A stretch of 64,000 nucleotides of DNA from assembly GCF_002285635.2 (NCBI RefSeq), contig NZ_CP023049.2, forward strand, positions 2,852,001 through 2,916,000, in the 5' to 3' direction. A program made the translations under genes and the position numbers. Below the pieces are notes generated by a model, which was not told where the DNA came from, ran no database searches, and saw only the letters and a list, made by a program, of their open reading frames with translations. Positions 44,852 through 54,001 of the stretch are shown here, piece after piece; within the stretch, counting starts at the first letter, position 1; each line of letters starts with the position of its first letter. This DNA comes from Chryseobacterium piperi. Its GTDB lineage: Bacteria > Bacteroidota > Bacteroidia > Flavobacteriales > Weeksellaceae.

Positions 44852-45637
44852 ATGAAGAATGTTATTGTTATTCCAATTTACAAAGTCAGATTAACTGAGT
44901 ATGAAATTACCTCACTCAAACAGTGTTTCAAGATATTAGGGAAACACCCTATAAAATTTGTAGCTCCGAATAACTTAGACCTTTCTGTTTATAATAATGT
45001 ATTGGAAAAACCTATTGAGGTAGAATATTTTAATTCTCATTTTTTTAAGAATATTTCTGGTTATAATCAATTGATGCTTTCTAAAGAGTTTTATGAAAGA
45101 TTTAGTCATTATAATTATATGTTGGTCTACCAATTAGATTGTTATGTTTTTCGTGATGAATTAGACTTTTGGTGTCTTAAAGGTTATGATTATATCGGAG
45201 CTCCCTGGCTAGATTATCGTTTTTATAGTATGCGTAAAACCGAAAAATTGAAATTTTTAATTAAAAGATTAGCCAATAATAAAGTTTTAGGAAAAAAATA
45301 TGTTAATAAAGATACCTTAGTATATAATGTTGGTAATGGGGGCTTTTCGTTAAGAAAGATATCAAAATTTTTAGAAACCTTACGATTTACTTCAAAAGAT
45401 ATTATTGAAGATTTCAGCAAAAGTAATGAGCCTTCAGAAATTAAGAATGAAGACATTTTTTGGAGTTTCGAAGCCAAGAATATCAAGAAACCTAACTACA
45501 AAATAGCAGCAAAATTTTCACTAGAGCAACATCCTTTTTTAGGTATGAGACTCAATAGCAACCAATTACCATTTGGCTGTCATGCGTGGGATAAAAAATA
45601 CAGTTTCTGGAAAGATTATATAGATTTAGCACAATGA
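44852..45637 (+). CDS. DUF5672 family protein, putative glycosyltransferase
   Basis: 261 residues. It matches the DUF5672 pattern: NVIVIPIYKVRLTEYEITSL at the start, MLVYQLDCYVFRDEL with a possible DCYVF metal site near residues 95-100, YDYIGAPWLDYRF, and a conserved NGGFSLRK (about 156-163). This arrangement resembles GT-A transferases, and members occur in polysaccharide loci. The donor and acceptor are unknown. Its stop overlaps the next gene by four bases. Confidence 0.8.
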   Translation: MKNVIVIPIYKVRLTEYEITSLKQCFKILGKHPIKFVAPNNLDLSVYNNVLEKPIEVEYFNSHFFKNISGYNQLMLSKEFYERFSHYNYMLVYQLDCYVFRDELDFWCLKGYDYIGAPWLDYRFYSMRKTEKLKFLIKRLANNKVLGKKYVNKDTLVYNVGNGGFSLRKISKFLETLRFTSKDIIEDFSKSNEPSEIKNEDIFWSFEAKNIKKPNYKIAAKFSLEQHPFLGMRLNSNQLPFGCHAWDKKYSFWKDYIDLAQ

Positions 45638-46692
45638 AAAAAATTTTATATGCCTACGATCTTGTAGAGAATGATAATGAATATATGGAACGTATGGTTG
45701 AGATTTCTAAAACAATAGAGAACTTAGAAGTAGTCTCCTCTTTAAATGAGTTTTGGAAACCAACCACACACTACAATGCTATTGTAATCAATTGGCCAGA
45801 CTATTTATTTAGATGGAAACGTAACATTTCTGATTCAGAGGTAGAAAAACTACAAAGCCTTCTTGAATATTATAAAAAATGTGGAACTAAAATAATCACA
45901 GTGTTACACGATGAATATGCACATCGTTCCAGATCAGAAAATAGAAATCTTATTTTTGATATTTGTTTCCAAAATTCCAATATTTTAGCTCATTTGGGTG
46001 AGTTTTCCCAAAAAGAATATTCTGAAAAATTTAAAAACTTAAATATTAAACATAAACTATTATATCATCCAAAATATAAATATTTTAATTTTGATTTAAA
46101 TAAAGAAAATGTACGTAAAGCTTTTGGCTTCAAACCAAAAGACTTCATCATCATTGTCCCGGGAGGCATACGGCATCAATATGAAGAAGATTATGTCAAC
46201 AAAATTTTCAATAATATAAAAATCAAACATAAAAAACTAATTTACTTAAGAGCAACACATATAGATAAGCCTATAAAAAAAATAACATCTCGTCGTTTCA
46301 TCTTTTTCAAACTCAAGGAGCGATACATTCAGTTATTTCATAAAAGAGTTTATAAATACAAATTTTTAGACTCCAAAATATTGTCAGAATATTTTACAGC
46401 TGCTGATTTGGTTATTTTACCAAGAATTGATATCCTAAACAGTGGTAATGTTATTTTAGGAAGCCAATTCAACAAGCTTATTATTGGTCCAAAAATTGGA
46501 AATATTAATGAATGGCTTTTAAAATTTAATCATATTTCTATTCTCCCTAGCTCTGTAGATAATAAAAGCTTCTCAGAAACAATAACAACAGAGATCAAAC
46601 ATCATTTGGAAAATCAATCTAAACATACTGAGATCTCATACATTACTGATCAATTGATAGCACAACAGCTCTCAGATATTTTATTCAACTAA
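45634..46692 (+). CDS. Putative GT-B-type glycosyltransferase
   Basis: 352 residues. It starts ATGA-coupled to the previous gene. The layout suggests a GT-B fold: an N-terminal Rossmann-like half (KKILYAYDLVENDNEYMERM), then a C-terminal half beginning FKPKDFIIIVPGGIRHQYEE (about 163-182) with late ADLVILPRIDILNSGNVILG (about 256-275). This resembles the acceptor of the nucleotide sugar in GT4-like enzymes. Similarity is weak, so the family is uncertain. Confidence 0.65.
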   Translation: MKKILYAYDLVENDNEYMERMVEISKTIENLEVVSSLNEFWKPTTHYNAIVINWPDYLFRWKRNISDSEVEKLQSLLEYYKKCGTKIITVLHDEYAHRSRSENRNLIFDICFQNSNILAHLGEFSQKEYSEKFKNLNIKHKLLYHPKYKYFNFDLNKENVRKAFGFKPKDFIIIVPGGIRHQYEEDYVNKIFNNIKIKHKKLIYLRATHIDKPIKKITSRRFIFFKLKERYIQLFHKRVYKYKFLDSKILSEYFTAADLVILPRIDILNSGNVILGSQFNKLIIGPKIGNINEWLLKFNHISILPSSVDNKSFSETITTEIKHHLENQSKHTEISYITDQLIAQQLSDILFN

Positions 46693-46802
46693 ATTTAATT
46701 TAGCATTTTAATTATCTTAATGATTGCTATATTCTATCCAGCAAAAAAGAGCACATAGCTATAATGTTTGATTGCTTAACTCAGTAGACTTATTAATCAA
46801 AA

Positions 46803-47654
46803 CTAAGCCTTAAGTTTTTGAAAAAAACGTAATTTAAAATAAGAATAATTTAGTGAAAATGGAAAATTAAAAAAAGTTTTTATCTTCGACTGCTTAGTTT
46901 TTAAGGCAATATCCCAATAATTTTTAGTGATCATTTTTTTTTCATCACGAGATTTTGCCATTATAAGTTTTGTTTTTAAAGCCAGCATTGCATAGTTGGG
47001 GTTGTCTAGAAGTCGTTGATATAAATTCTGGCTCAAACCATCTTCCAAATATTCGCCAAAAGCTAAAATATGATCAGTGTAAAGAATTTTGTAATTTTTA
47101 ATAATAGGGATAAGCTGAACACTTTCCTGACAAAATTTTTCATTTTCAAATACAGGAAACGGGTATTTTCGGATGATTTCCATTTTAAATGCATACACCA
47201 TTTCCCCTGCAAAATCCCATTCATAATTACTATCAACCCGTTTATTTGTATTATTTATTTTATCTTTTCCATACATTTCTTCAGGTGCATGAATAAAAGT
47301 GAAACCACCAAATTCTTTGTTTTCTGCCTCTAATGCCAAGTTTTGGCAAATTTCTAGGGCATTTCCCCCAAGAAAATCATCACTATCAATTGGTAAATAC
47401 CATTTTCCCTGGGCATTTTTTATTCCAGTATTAATTGCAATGTGCTTACCTTGGTTTTTTTGTTTAATATATCGAATAGGAAAATCCGCACTTTTCGTAA
47501 AATTAGTAATTACTTCTTCTGTATCATCGGTTGAACCATCATCAACAATTAACCATTCGAAATTACGAATAGTTTGATTGCACAAACTTTTAAAAAGACG
47601 ATCTAACAAGATACTTCGATTGTAAGTAGGTGTGAAAATGGTAAATAATTTCAT
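46803..47654 (-). CDS. Family 2 glycosyltransferase, opposite strand
   Basis: 283 residues. FTPTYNRSILLDRLFKSL at 7-24, VDDGSTDDT at 37-45 and DSDDFL at 90-95 give a classic GT-A/GT2 enzyme. It runs against the surrounding genes and has its own TAnnTTTG-like element upstream (47673-47680), so it was probably acquired as a separate unit. The donor is unknown. Confidence 0.88.
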   Translation of the reverse strand: MKLFTIFTPTYNRSILLDRLFKSLCNQTIRNFEWLIVDDGSTDDTEEVITNFTKSADFPIRYIKQKNQGKHIAINTGIKNAQGKWYLPIDSDDFLGGNALEICQNLALEAENKEFGGFTFIHAPEEMYGKDKINNTNKRVDSNYEWDFAGEMVYAFKMEIIRKYPFPVFENEKFCQESVQLIPIIKNYKILYTDHILAFGEYLEDGLSQNLYQRLLDNPNYAMLALKTKLIMAKSRDEKKMITKNYWDIALKTKQSKIKTFFNFPFSLNYSYFKLRFFQKLKA

Positions 47655-47970
47655 TTAAATTTTTTATTTGCACAAATATAAAGCATCTTTAATTATTTTC
47701 TAATCTATACATAAGTGAAAAATAATATATTTGAGCTAAAATACTTTGCAAATAAAATCAACCCATTAAACCATTAGAAGAGAATATATACATAGTTTTT
47801 TTATTTTAAATTAAATGTGAATTCATTGAAATATTTTAAAATCTAATTTGCTATTTTTACAGTTATAATTTGACATAGAAACTATTCTCTGATTTTAAAA
47901 AACACACTAATGAAAAACGGGTGATTTTTTAGTATGTGTCGTATAAAATAATTTTTTTAAAGAAGTTAAA
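47655..47970. other. Intergenic region between divergent glycosyltransferase genes
   Basis: 316 AT-rich bases. A minus-strand -7 element lies near 47673-47680. An imperfect inverted repeat (ACACACTAA against TTAGTATGTGT, about 47902-47939) occurs before the plus-strand gene. It has no T run directly after it, so I do not call it a terminator. Confidence 0.5.
47673..47680 (-). promoter_or_regulatory. Putative -7 promoter element for the 46803-47654 gene
   Basis: On the minus strand this reads TATATTTG, matching TAnnTTTG, 18 bases before the start. Confidence 0.4.
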
Positions 47971-48849
47971 ATGCTAGGAACTTTACTATGGAGATTGCAA
48001 GAAGCTTTTGCGGTAATCACGGGAAAAAAGAAAACCCAAGAAACAAAAACAAACAAACAGCCAATCAAGGAGTGGCAATCTCCTGAACAATATTTAATTG
48101 AAAATAGGGATTTGCAAAATTTGATTGATTCTGTGTCAATAGAGTTTCTTTTTAGTGAGTTTGGTGAAAACAGAATTAATTCTGGCGGAAATAATTTCTC
48201 ATCAATCTCCAGATTAGACCCAACGCTTTCCTCTCTTAAGAAATATTTTCCGAATGCAAAATATACCGTTTACTCTGACTTCGAAATTAATATTCCTGGT
48301 GTTAATGTAATAAAAGTTACATCACCAATTAATGATCATAATCATCCTCGCCATTTATACAGAACTGCGGATTATTTTAAATTTATAAGTCTCATTAGCT
48401 CAGATGCAGATTTTAAATGTGTTATAGACTCTGATATGTTCATAACCTCACCAGAAGTATACACATTAGTGTACCTCACTAAAACATTTGGTTTTTGTGC
48501 GCCTTCCAACCCAAGGAATTTACTGAAAAAAGACATGAAGGTTTCTATGGATACTTTCAAGATAAATGATCTGAGTGGAGGATTAGGACATTCATACAAT
48601 CAAAGTCCGATGACCTTGTGGAAAAATGACAAAAACGGAATTTCTTTTTTTAAAAAATGTGCAGGGATCATGGAAAAAGAACCCTCTAGAGCGTCTTTAG
48701 TGATGTGGAAAGTAGCAAGAGATCTTGGTATTTCTCCTTATTTATTACCAAAAGAGTGGTGTGTATGCGGCGAAGATGTAGGAATTGGAGATGAAGTTAT
48801 TTTACACAAGGGCCACTCCAAAGTTGAACAGTATTATAATACTTTATAA
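47971..48849 (+). CDS. Putative GT-A-type glycosyltransferase, unclassified
   Basis: 292 residues. The first 30 look like a short amphipathic or loosely hydrophobic segment followed by a Lys/Thr-rich linker. A CVIDSDMF motif with DSD at 153-155 resembles the DxD metal site of GT-A enzymes, and GEDVGIGDEVILHKGHSKVE lies near the C-terminus. It is coupled to the GT8-type gene by a one-base overlap, so they may act in sequence. I do not recognise the family. Confidence 0.6.
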   Translation: MLGTLLWRLQEAFAVITGKKKTQETKTNKQPIKEWQSPEQYLIENRDLQNLIDSVSIEFLFSEFGENRINSGGNNFSSISRLDPTLSSLKKYFPNAKYTVYSDFEINIPGVNVIKVTSPINDHNHPRHLYRTADYFKFISLISSDADFKCVIDSDMFITSPEVYTLVYLTKTFGFCAPSNPRNLLKKDMKVSMDTFKINDLSGGLGHSYNQSPMTLWKNDKNGISFFKKCAGIMEKEPSRASLVMWKVARDLGISPYLLPKEWCVCGEDVGIGDEVILHKGHSKVEQYYNTL

Positions 48850-49784
48850 TGAAAATTTTACCTATCGTCTTCACATGTGATGATCATTATTTTAAATATG
48901 CAAGTGTTGTTATTAGCTCTATTATTAAAAATAGTAATAAAAACACGAAATATGAAATTAATATTTTATCTGAATTTATTTCAGAGGAAAATAAGATTTT
49001 AGCAAATAAAATCATAAAAGCACATTCTAATTTCTCTATATCATATCATATTCTAAAAATTGAAGATCCCGAAAAGTACCACTTAAATTCTTACATGTCT
49101 TTAAGTACTTACTATCGTTTTTTCATATTTGATTTACTGAAAAATTATGAAAGAGTACTTTATTTAGATAGTGATTTGATTGTTGATAATGACATCTCTT
49201 TTTATGCCACTCTAGATTTTGAAAATAAACTGGCCATAGCTAGCCCTAGTATATATGTTCAAAATTTACTGACGAAAGATTTGGAAAATGCTTTCAACAG
49301 GGATTATTTTTCAAATGTATTATTAATGACGGATTATAGTGATTACTTTAATGCTGGTGTTATTTTATTTAACATTAAATTAATCAGAGAACAGAACATA
49401 GATCAAAAGTTTTTTGAAGCAATCAACACTATTAAAAATCCAATATTTCAAGACCAAGACATTCTCAATTCTGTTATAAGTAATAATGGTGGTGTCAAAT
49501 TAATTTCCAATGAATACAATTTTACAAAAGGAATAAAAATCACTTTGATGAGATTGTTTTACAATGCTTTTTTATATAAATTAGGAAATAAAAAAAGAAA
49601 TAAATGGTTTACAATTTATCATTATGTTGGTAAAATAAAGCCTTGGCAACATTACGACATAGATTCTTCTTTATTTTTCTATTATGCATATAAAACTCCT
49701 TTTACGAAGCATATACTTCAGTCAAATAATATTCACATTAATAATTTTCAAAAAATAATGCTTTGGTTTATTAGTAAGTTTTAA
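48849..49784 (+). CDS. Family 8 glycosyltransferase
   Basis: 311 residues. It follows the GT8 (LgtC-type) pattern: PIVFTCDDHYFKYASVVISS at the start, VLYLDSDLIVDND with DSD at 107-109, YFNAGVILFNIKLI, and FQDQDILNSV. The late HYVGKIKPW is the usual GT8 HxxGxxKPW site. It would transfer galactose or glucose from a UDP-sugar. It overlaps the preceding gene by one base. Confidence 0.9.
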   Translation: MKILPIVFTCDDHYFKYASVVISSIIKNSNKNTKYEINILSEFISEENKILANKIIKAHSNFSISYHILKIEDPEKYHLNSYMSLSTYYRFFIFDLLKNYERVLYLDSDLIVDNDISFYATLDFENKLAIASPSIYVQNLLTKDLENAFNRDYFSNVLLMTDYSDYFNAGVILFNIKLIREQNIDQKFFEAINTIKNPIFQDQDILNSVISNNGGVKLISNEYNFTKGIKITLMRLFYNAFLYKLGNKKRNKWFTIYHYVGKIKPWQHYDIDSSLFFYYAYKTPFTKHILQSNNIHINNFQKIMLWFISKF

Positions 49785-49822
49785 TAAACGACCCATTAAA
49801 AAATGAAATTAAAAAAGACTTA

Positions 49823-50884
49823 ATGAATACCGGACAGCTCACTTTTACCAGGTTTATTGCAGCTAGCTTTATCGTTTTTTACCATTTTGCTAGTAATTTA
49901 TTTCCTAGTAATTCTGAATTTGTACAAGTCATTCGAGAAAATTTTTCTTTGGGTGTAAGCTATTTTTATGCCTTGAGTGGTTTTGTAATGGTTCTAGCCT
50001 ACGGTAACCAAAATCGCGTAGAGCCAAAAAGATATTTTATAAATCGATTAGCAAGGTTATATCCCTTACATCTTTTTACATTGGGCTTAACAATTATTGT
50101 TTCTATTTTCGTTGCGATTAATTATTTGGGAGATTACAAAATAGACCCTATTAGCCTTATCCTAAACCTTACTTTGATACAAGCTTGGTTTCCTGCTTAT
50201 AGCTTAACATTTAATGTGCCCTCTTGGTCAATTTCTGTAGAATTATTTTTCTATTTGGTATTTCCTTTTATTTTTAACCAAGTCTATAAAAAATTAAAAC
50301 TTTCCACCTTTGCGGTGATTGTTGTGCTCTTTTGGATAATTTGCCAGGTTGCAATGAATTTATTTTATACTTCTACTTCTTATGGAGGAGAAAATTCTTT
50401 GGATAGATATTTTCTTCATTATAATCCTTTTTTTCATTTAAATACTTTTTTGGTTGGGTTGCTTTTTGCGGGTATTTTTAAAAGATATGAATATAAATTA
50501 TCTAAAAACTTTGATTTTTTAATAATCTTAATGATTCCAACTATAGCTATCATGATTTATCTTTTCAGAGATTATCTTTTGCATAATGGACTTTTAGCAT
50601 TTAACTTTGGGGCTTTAATATTGCTTATTGCCGCAAACAAAGGGCGAATCACTACCCTTTTTAATCATAGAATATTAATTCATCTAGGTAATATCAGTTT
50701 TGCAATGTATCTTTTACAGAATCCTATTTTTATTTTTTCCAGAAAAATATCCAGTGTATTAAATGTACAAAATGAATATCTGCTTTTCATTATTACTTTT
50801 CCCATATTATTAATAGCTAGTCACATCACTTATCGATTAATTGAAATCCCCTGGCAAAAAAAAATACGTGGAATGTACGCTTAA
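49823..50884 (+). CDS. Acyltransferase family 3 membrane protein
   Basis: 353 residues with about ten membrane segments. It starts NTGQLTFTRFIAASFIVFYH, with the catalytic-type His following the first helix. SLGVSYFYALSGFVMVLAYG and VPSWSISVELFFYLVFPFIF match the family that includes OafA. These enzymes put O-acetyl or other acyl groups on surface polysaccharides, from the cytoplasmic side. It is in the same direction as the GT8 gene after 38 bases. Confidence 0.92.
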   Translation: MNTGQLTFTRFIAASFIVFYHFASNLFPSNSEFVQVIRENFSLGVSYFYALSGFVMVLAYGNQNRVEPKRYFINRLARLYPLHLFTLGLTIIVSIFVAINYLGDYKIDPISLILNLTLIQAWFPAYSLTFNVPSWSISVELFFYLVFPFIFNQVYKKLKLSTFAVIVVLFWIICQVAMNLFYTSTSYGGENSLDRYFLHYNPFFHLNTFLVGLLFAGIFKRYEYKLSKNFDFLIILMIPTIAIMIYLFRDYLLHNGLLAFNFGALILLIAANKGRITTLFNHRILIHLGNISFAMYLLQNPIFIFSRKISSVLNVQNEYLLFIITFPILLIASHITYRLIEIPWQKKIRGMYA

Positions 50885-51139
50885 TCGAGAGTCTAAAGAA
50901 AATAAATGTTATTACAGACAACCTTTACTTGAGATATTTCCTAAAAAATTAATGTATATGAAAGAAAGCGAATATCACAGATCCAAGAACTGGTTTTAAA
51001 CAATTTTGGTTATAGACATTCACATTTGTATAACTGAATCTAAAAAATGGCTTATAGAAATCTCTTTTTCTTTTTTGTAACCACACCCAATAATTTTTTA
51101 AATTATTATCTTTGTTATATTGGAAAATTCAAAATATAA

Positions 51140-51841
51140 ATGATTATAGGTAATGGATTAATCGCATCGTTGTTTGCAAATAATGACAAAGAAAATTGTA
51201 TTTTCTTTGCTTCAGGAGTATCAAATTCCCTTGAGACAAGTGACGAAGCATTTCTAAGAGAAGAATATCTAATTAAATCTACTATTACTAAAGCACCAGA
51301 CAAGATATTCATTTACTTCTCTACTTGTAGCATTTATGATTCTTCTAAAACTGAAAGCCAGTATGTCCTCCATAAGTTAAAAATGGAACAGCTAATTAAA
51401 AGCTCCTGCGAAAAATTTCTTATCTTAAGAGTAAGCAACGCTGTAGGAAATGGAGGCAACCCCAATCTACTCATGAATTATCTGATACGTTCAGTGAATA
51501 ACAATGAAACTATTAATGTTCACACAAAGGCAACCAGAAATCTCATTGATGCAGAAGATATTAGAAATATTACATTCCAGCTCATAGAGAGACATGAACG
51601 AAACAAAATTATCAATGTTGCTTATATTCAAAATTATGCAATTATTGAAATCTTAGAAATTATAGAACGGTTTTATAACAAAAAAATTAAATTAAATCTC
51701 ATTAAGGATGGTTCTGGCTATGACATTAATGTTCCAGACGTAGAAGAATATTTCAAAAAAAATAGACTGGCCGACAAAGAGTCATATCTTTGCAGAATAC
51801 TAGAAAAATACTATCCCTTAAGGGACACTATTATAGAGTAA
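51140..51841 (+). CDS. Short NAD(P)-dependent epimerase/dehydratase-like protein
   Basis: 233 residues, short for the family (usually about 300). The N-terminal GNGLIASLF is a short nucleotide-binding loop. The catalytic pair Tyr75 and Lys79 lies in QYVLHKLK, with STCSIY before it. LRVSNAVGNGGNPNLL (near 100-115) is also family-like. The missing part appears to be the beginning of the nucleotide fold. It may reduce or epimerise a nucleotide sugar in the polysaccharide locus. An element TATCTTTG lies 26 bases before the start. Confidence 0.75.
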   Translation: MIIGNGLIASLFANNDKENCIFFASGVSNSLETSDEAFLREEYLIKSTITKAPDKIFIYFSTCSIYDSSKTESQYVLHKLKMEQLIKSSCEKFLILRVSNAVGNGGNPNLLMNYLIRSVNNNETINVHTKATRNLIDAEDIRNITFQLIERHERNKIINVAYIQNYAIIEILEIIERFYNKKIKLNLIKDGSGYDINVPDVEEYFKKNRLADKESYLCRILEKYYPLRDTIIE

Positions 51842-51938
51842 TTGATCTGACTATATATGTTTCCGCTTGTTAAAGCCAATCTTTATCGGATTTTCAATTT
51901 ACTGTAAAAAAATCATTGCCAAAAATTGTACAATCTAT

Positions 51939-52934
51939 CTACCTATTAAATCTCCATCGAAAAAATGGATATCCAATAAACAAAGGTAAGCGATAAAAAA
52001 AGTCTTGCTTTTTTAATTTTAAAGAATATTCGGAAGAAAAATAATCTAAAATATCTAGCATTTTCATTGTAGAATAAGCTTTATAACTTTTCTTCCATAG
52101 CACTTCATTTTTCTGAGCTTTCCAGTTCATTTCCAGAGTTGAGGCTTTGAAACTAACAAGGTATTCAGTGATCATCTTTTTCTTATAATCATCTTTTTCT
52201 TCATGATAAGCCTTGTCCATAAAAGAAGCAATCGTAATCCAGTTTCCAAAATGTTTTTCTCCTCTGTTATGGATGATAGATGCTCCGTGAAAGTAATAGA
52301 AATAGGTATCTTCTCTCAGGAAAGCAATCTTTTCAAATTTCAGCATACTCTGGAAGCTCCACAAAACATCCTGAGAAAATAGATCTTTTACAAAATAAAG
52401 TTTGTGTTTCATCAGAAAGTCCAATCTCACAAGCTTATCACAGGCCATCACTGGATATTGTTCCTTTACAAAATTCCAGACTATATTTTTATTTCCTTCA
52501 AGAACATCTTTTTTAGAACGAATAGGAAAATAATTTCTTCTCCAGTTCTCTTCTTCATTAATGCACACACTTTGTCCTAAAACCATTTCTGCATTGGTTT
52601 CTTCAGCCAATTTCACCAAATGATCAATGGCATAATCTGTTATTTCATCATCACTATCAAGAAAATAAATATATTTTCCTTTAGCTAGGTCTATCCCGGC
52701 ATTTCTTGCCATAGAAAGCCCTTGATTCGTGGGTTGATTAAAAACAATAAAATTGAAATCTGGATTATTAAGAATAAAATTTTCTGCAACTTCCATTGAT
52801 GAATCCGGAGATACATCATTGATTAAAATACATTCAATATTTTTGTATGTTTGCTTTATAACAGAACTTAAACATCTTTCGATGAATTTTTCTACCTTAA
52901 ATACTGGGATGACAATACTAACTAAAGGATTCAT
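51939..52934 (-). CDS. Family 2 glycosyltransferase, opposite strand
   Basis: 331 residues from the ATG at 52934; a TTG two codons upstream is possible but not needed. VSIVIPVFKVEKFIERCLSS (5-24), INDVSPDSS (38-46) and LDSDDE (92-97) are the GT-A/GT2 sites. It points against the adjacent genes. The C-terminal half is rich in aromatic residues without membrane segments. The donor is unknown. Confidence 0.88.
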   Translation of the reverse strand: MNPLVSIVIPVFKVEKFIERCLSSVIKQTYKNIECILINDVSPDSSMEVAENFILNNPDFNFIVFNQPTNQGLSMARNAGIDLAKGKYIYFLDSDDEITDYAIDHLVKLAEETNAEMVLGQSVCINEEENWRRNYFPIRSKKDVLEGNKNIVWNFVKEQYPVMACDKLVRLDFLMKHKLYFVKDLFSQDVLWSFQSMLKFEKIAFLREDTYFYYFHGASIIHNRGEKHFGNWITIASFMDKAYHEEKDDYKKKMITEYLVSFKASTLEMNWKAQKNEVLWKKSYKAYSTMKMLDILDYFSSEYSLKLKKQDFFYRLPLFIGYPFFRWRFNR

Positions 52935-53367
52935 TTTCAAAATTTATTTAATAACAAAAGAGGGTTTCTATTAAAATATTTTCACAAACGTCCTACCTAG
53001 TCTAAATACATTTGTTATCTTGAAAGGCAAGCTACAGGCCTCTTAAAAATATTCAAAATTTCACTCATTCATTTATATTTTCCAAAAATAAGGAATTTGC
53101 TTTGAATGTTTATATTTGTAATATTATAATAATGGAATTTAGCCCACAAATATTACCCTCATACAGTCTATTATAAAAAAACAACATCAATCTATAAAAC
53201 TAGGAGAGTTAGGAAACCAATCTGATATAAATAAACTTTTCAACTTTGTAATACGAGTAACCACACTTATTAATCACTTCATAGAAAATATTAAAGTTTC
53301 CACAAAAAAATTGGAATAAAAGCTAAAATTTTATCTTTGTATCAAAATGATGTAAAAAAAAGAAGAC
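52935..53367. other. Intergenic region with a predicted promoter
   Basis: 433 AT-rich bases between divergent genes. The right end contains a well-spaced promoter (53310-53339). I see no open frame of note, no hairpin with T run and no repeat in the rest. Confidence 0.55.
53310..53339 (+). promoter_or_regulatory. Predicted promoter for the acyltransferase at 53368
   Basis: ATTG (53310-53313) and TATCTTTG (53332-53339) are 18 bases apart, which fits the Bacteroidota -33/-7 layout. It starts a new transcription unit inside the polysaccharide locus. Confidence 0.55.
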
Positions 53368-53925
53368 ATGAAATCAACATTAGGACTATTGTTTATTAAA
53401 ATAAAAAGTTTTACTAACCTATGTATTGTAGCCAACCAGCGCAGCCTCTTTTTCAATAAGAATAGTTTTGTACATAAGAGCTTCCGGATAGGATCTAATA
53501 ACTTTTTTGATATATCTCCAAATGCACAATTTCATATTGAAGAAAACGTAGTGATTAATCAATCTAATTATATTACTGTAAAACCTAATGCTAAACTGAG
53601 TATAGGCAAGAATACTTATATAACAAGGGCTACCATATCATGTCTTGGCGAAATTACTATTGGTGAAAACTGTATTTTAGGGGAAGGAATGAAAATATTT
53701 GACCATAATCATCAATATACAAAAAAACCTTTTTCTGTCTCTCAAACAGCATTCAACATAGGTAGAGTAACCATTGGAAATAATGTTTGGACAGGTGCTA
53801 ACGTTATTATTTTAAAAGATGTAACGATTGGAGATAATGTTATTTTGGGTGCCGGCTGCGTTATTCACAAAGACGTACCAGATAATACGATTATTGTAAA
53901 TAAACAAGAATGGGCTATCAAATAA
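53368..53925 (+). CDS. Hexapeptide-repeat acyltransferase (left-handed beta-helix)
   Basis: 185 residues. Repeats of the [LIV]-G-x-x-x-x type (IGSNNFFDISPNAQFHIEEN, then IGKNTYITRATISC, IGENCILGEGM) form a beta-helix. The catalytic histidine is in FDHNHQY (about 112-118). It ends with WTGANVIILKDVTIGDNV. It is like the O-acetyltransferases of capsule and LPS loci, with acetyl-CoA as the likely donor. The acceptor is unknown. It has its own promoter. Confidence 0.9.
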   Translation: MKSTLGLLFIKIKSFTNLCIVANQRSLFFNKNSFVHKSFRIGSNNFFDISPNAQFHIEENVVINQSNYITVKPNAKLSIGKNTYITRATISCLGEITIGENCILGEGMKIFDHNHQYTKKPFSVSQTAFNIGRVTIGNNVWTGANVIILKDVTIGDNVILGAGCVIHKDVPDNTIIVNKQEWAIK

Positions 53926-54001
53926 ACTCCTAATTATATAGTCTAATTAATTAGAAAAAAGGAACAAACAACTTAAAAAACCTTCAAAGAAAATTTTAGT
54001 A

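Noticed and set aside
47902-47939. Imperfect inverted repeat before the 47971 gene
   Set aside because: Arms are interrupted and no T run follows directly. It is kept only as a note within the intergenic entry.
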